DNA of 64,000 bases, from assembly GCF_027111335.1 (NCBI RefSeq), contig NZ_CP114288.1:2976001-3040000 (forward strand). The letters are read 5' to 3'. A model generated the notes under the pieces. It was not told the origin of the DNA. It did no database searches and worked only from the letters and a program-made list of their open reading frames with translations. Of the stretch, positions 62,515-64,000 are shown piece after piece; the first letter of the stretch is position 1, and every line of letters starts with the position of its first letter. Origin of the DNA: Flavobacterium aquiphilum. GTDB taxonomy: Bacteria > Bacteroidota > Bacteroidia > Flavobacteriales > Flavobacteriaceae. Both the position numbers and the translations under genes were made by a program.

Positions 62515-63366
62515 ATGAATTCTTTAAAAAATATTTTATACGCCATTGTAATTTTATTGTCTGCCAATACAGTTTTTGCCCAACAAACACTACAGCCAGT
62601 AAACTTTCATAATCTCAATCAAACTCCTCCTTCCGAAAACACACTTGCCTACTCTGACACTCCAGAGAATGTTAATCCGTACAACATGCTTATTTTAGCT
62701 GATAGCACGGTCGTACAACAAAATGCAATTAACTATCCGCCAATCAAAAGAGATTACACAAGATTAGGTTATGATACTGCAATGTATTTTGGAGCTGCCG
62801 TTATTTCGTTTGGGATATTGTATGCCATGCCTGAAAGCGTGACCAATTGGGACAAAGAAGCCATGAAAGAAAATGGAATTACATATAAATGGAAGCAAAA
62901 TGTAAAAGCAGGTCCGGTTTGGGATCATGATGACTGGGTTTTAAACTGGGTTACCCATCCTTATGCGGGAGGAATTTATTATATGACTGCCAGAAGTAGT
63001 GGTTTTACTTGGTTTGAATCCTTTTTGTACTCGGCCTTTATGTCTACCTGCTTTTGGGAATATGGAATTGAAGCATTTGCTGAAATCCCTTCAAAACAGG
63101 ATTTAATAATTACACCTGTAGTTGGTTCTGCCATAGGAGAAGGATTTTTCTATTGCAAAAAAAGTATTTTGAGACATGATAAAAGAGTATTGAAATCAAG
63201 ATTCCTTGGTTACACTTCCCTCGTTTTAATGGATCCTTTCAATACACTTTTGGATGGTCTAGGATACCAGCAGAAAGTTAAAGTACAATCAAATGTAAGT
63301 CCTGTTGGTTTTAACAGCGGTACTAACAAAGCGATTTGGGGATTGAATCTTAATGTACAATTTTAA
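62515..63366 (+). CDS. DUF3943-like exported protein
   Basis: This 283-residue protein has a signal peptide ending TVFAQ and a hydrophobic, aromatic-rich body: a segment near ISFGILYAMPESVTNWDK, the conserved-looking DDWVLNWVTHPYAGGIYY, and SFLYSAFMSTCFWEYGIEAF, ending in a C-terminal Phe. These resemble DUF3943 proteins, an uncharacterised family thought to be membrane-associated. It has its own promoter box and follows a strong terminator, so it is probably not part of the glycan locus. Function unknown. Confidence 0.7.
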   Translation: MNSLKNILYAIVILLSANTVFAQQTLQPVNFHNLNQTPPSENTLAYSDTPENVNPYNMLILADSTVVQQNAINYPPIKRDYTRLGYDTAMYFGAAVISFGILYAMPESVTNWDKEAMKENGITYKWKQNVKAGPVWDHDDWVLNWVTHPYAGGIYYMTARSSGFTWFESFLYSAFMSTCFWEYGIEAFAEIPSKQDLIITPVVGSAIGEGFFYCKKSILRHDKRVLKSRFLGYTSLVLMDPFNTLLDGLGYQQKVKVQSNVSPVGFNSGTNKAIWGLNLNVQF

Positions 63367-64000
63367 GTCGTAAGATTTTTAATAAACTAAAAATCACTTT
63401 ATTAAACCAATACTTTCAATAAAAATTCAAATGAATCAGAAGCGTTAAAATTTAAAAAAAATCTAGATTTTAACATTCATGAAAAAAAATAATTATTACT
63501 TTTATCTCATGCTAATCGTTATTCTAAAGTAAAACAACGTTAGTTATTAATTCAGGTTAGCATAGAGTTATTCACTGATTTACAAACCTAAAAAACGATT
63601 TTTTTGAGTGAATTTGAAATTATTGTCGCTTCTATTTTTTTGGTTTTAAATTATGTAAATATTTCAAAGACCATAAAATACAAGCATTTAAATGAAGTAT
63701 TCGCTAAAGTGGTAATTGATAAAATAGTAGCACCAAAAGGTTAAATAAAAGATTTATAATCCAACAAGTTTTTAAAATCAAAACAAATTGTTCCAGGAAA
63801 ATAAACTTTAAATGTATAGTCAACCAATGGTTTTATTGCGAAATTTAGATTTTACTATCGAAAAGAGAGTATTTGATTTATAAGACAATCCATTTTACAA
63901 AGTAATTTTCACACTTAGAGATTACAGGTATTACCAATACAATAGTAAAAGTGCTTAAATATACTTTTGAAAATGCAAGAAAATTTTATTTTTGTTTATA
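63367..64000. other. Gene-free AT-rich end of the window
   Basis: I found no recognisable gene in these 634 bases. A 50-codon open stretch without a start codon runs from 63592 to 63744 on the plus strand (ending VVIDKIVAPKG) and matches nothing I know. It may be an old remnant or chance. Confidence 0.5.

Noticed and set aside
63592..63744. 50-codon open stretch near the window end as a gene
   Set aside because: No start codon, no ribosome-binding site and no recognisable homology by eye.
1..64000. tRNA or rRNA genes, CRISPR arrays, insertion sequences, integrases, phage genes
   Set aside because: None was seen: no regularly spaced repeats, no transposase-like proteins and no tRNA cloverleaf sequences noticed in the intergenic regions.

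Overview
The window is AT-rich DNA from a member of the Bacteroidota, most likely Flavobacterium or a close relative. The evidence is a SusC/SusD pair, signal peptides ending in -AQ, TAnnTTTG-type -7 boxes, the density of GH29/GH92/GH20 enzymes, and PNGase F and glycosylasparaginase homologues like those first known from Elizabethkingia/Flavobacterium. Almost all of it is one very large polysaccharide utilisation locus (PUL) that looks built to dismantle fucosylated N-glycans and use the released sugars.

Layout. (1) 1-2150: the 3' end of a GH29 fucosidase, a secreted M28 peptidase and a decayed gene remnant. (2) 2329-8650, minus strand: SusD, SusC and a LacI-type regulator. (3) 9078-15252, minus: an operon GH3 -> PNGase F-like amidase -> GH20. 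(4) 15407-23917, minus: an operon GH29 -> mutarotase -> SDR (probable L-fucose dehydrogenase) -> GH110 -> GH2 beta-galactosidase -> GH29. (5) 24439-26094, plus: a UxaA-type dehydratase, divergent from block 4. (6) 26436-43662, plus: esterase-like hydrolase, GH35, a domain-pruned GH2 beta-mannosidase, GH92, EEP phosphodiesterase-like protein, GH92, GH125, alkaline-phosphatase-superfamily protein, and an unassigned TIM-barrel hydrolase. (7) 43918-52738, plus: GH20, ROK kinase, glycosylasparaginase, CutC, GH29, GH29. (8) 52803-58859, minus: GH20, GH29, GH92. (9) 59026-62216, plus: AraC regulator, FucP-type permease, second SDR. (10) A DUF3943-type protein, then about 630 bases with no recognisable gene.

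How it fits together (inference from families). PNGase F-like and glycosylasparaginase enzymes break the glycan-Asn link. Six GH29 enzymes remove fucose; GH110, GH2 and GH35 remove alpha- and beta-galactose; three GH20 remove HexNAc. Three GH92 plus GH125 strip alpha-mannose, and the GH2 beta-mannosidase takes the core mannose. GH3 may remove a core beta-xylose of plant-type N-glycans. FucP, the mutarotase, the two SDRs and the UxaA-type dehydratase outline a non-phosphorylative L-fucose route; its lactonase and final cleavage enzyme are not in the window. No GH18 endoglycosidase and no sialidase were seen.

The strongest new signal is regulatory. A 16-bp pseudo-palindrome, consensus ACTAAAnCGnTTTAGT, recurs upstream of susC, lacI, the GH3-PNGase operon, the GH29-GH110 operon and its divergent uxaA-type gene, the esterase-GH35 operon and the GH20-ROK operon. 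This suggests that the local LacI-type regulator controls most of the locus. Other notable items are the beta-mannosidase that lacks two of its five usual domains, an SDR with Asn in place of the catalytic Lys, a hydrolase of unknown family at 41476, and a pair of dispersed hairpin elements. All family assignments are by eye; no database search was possible.
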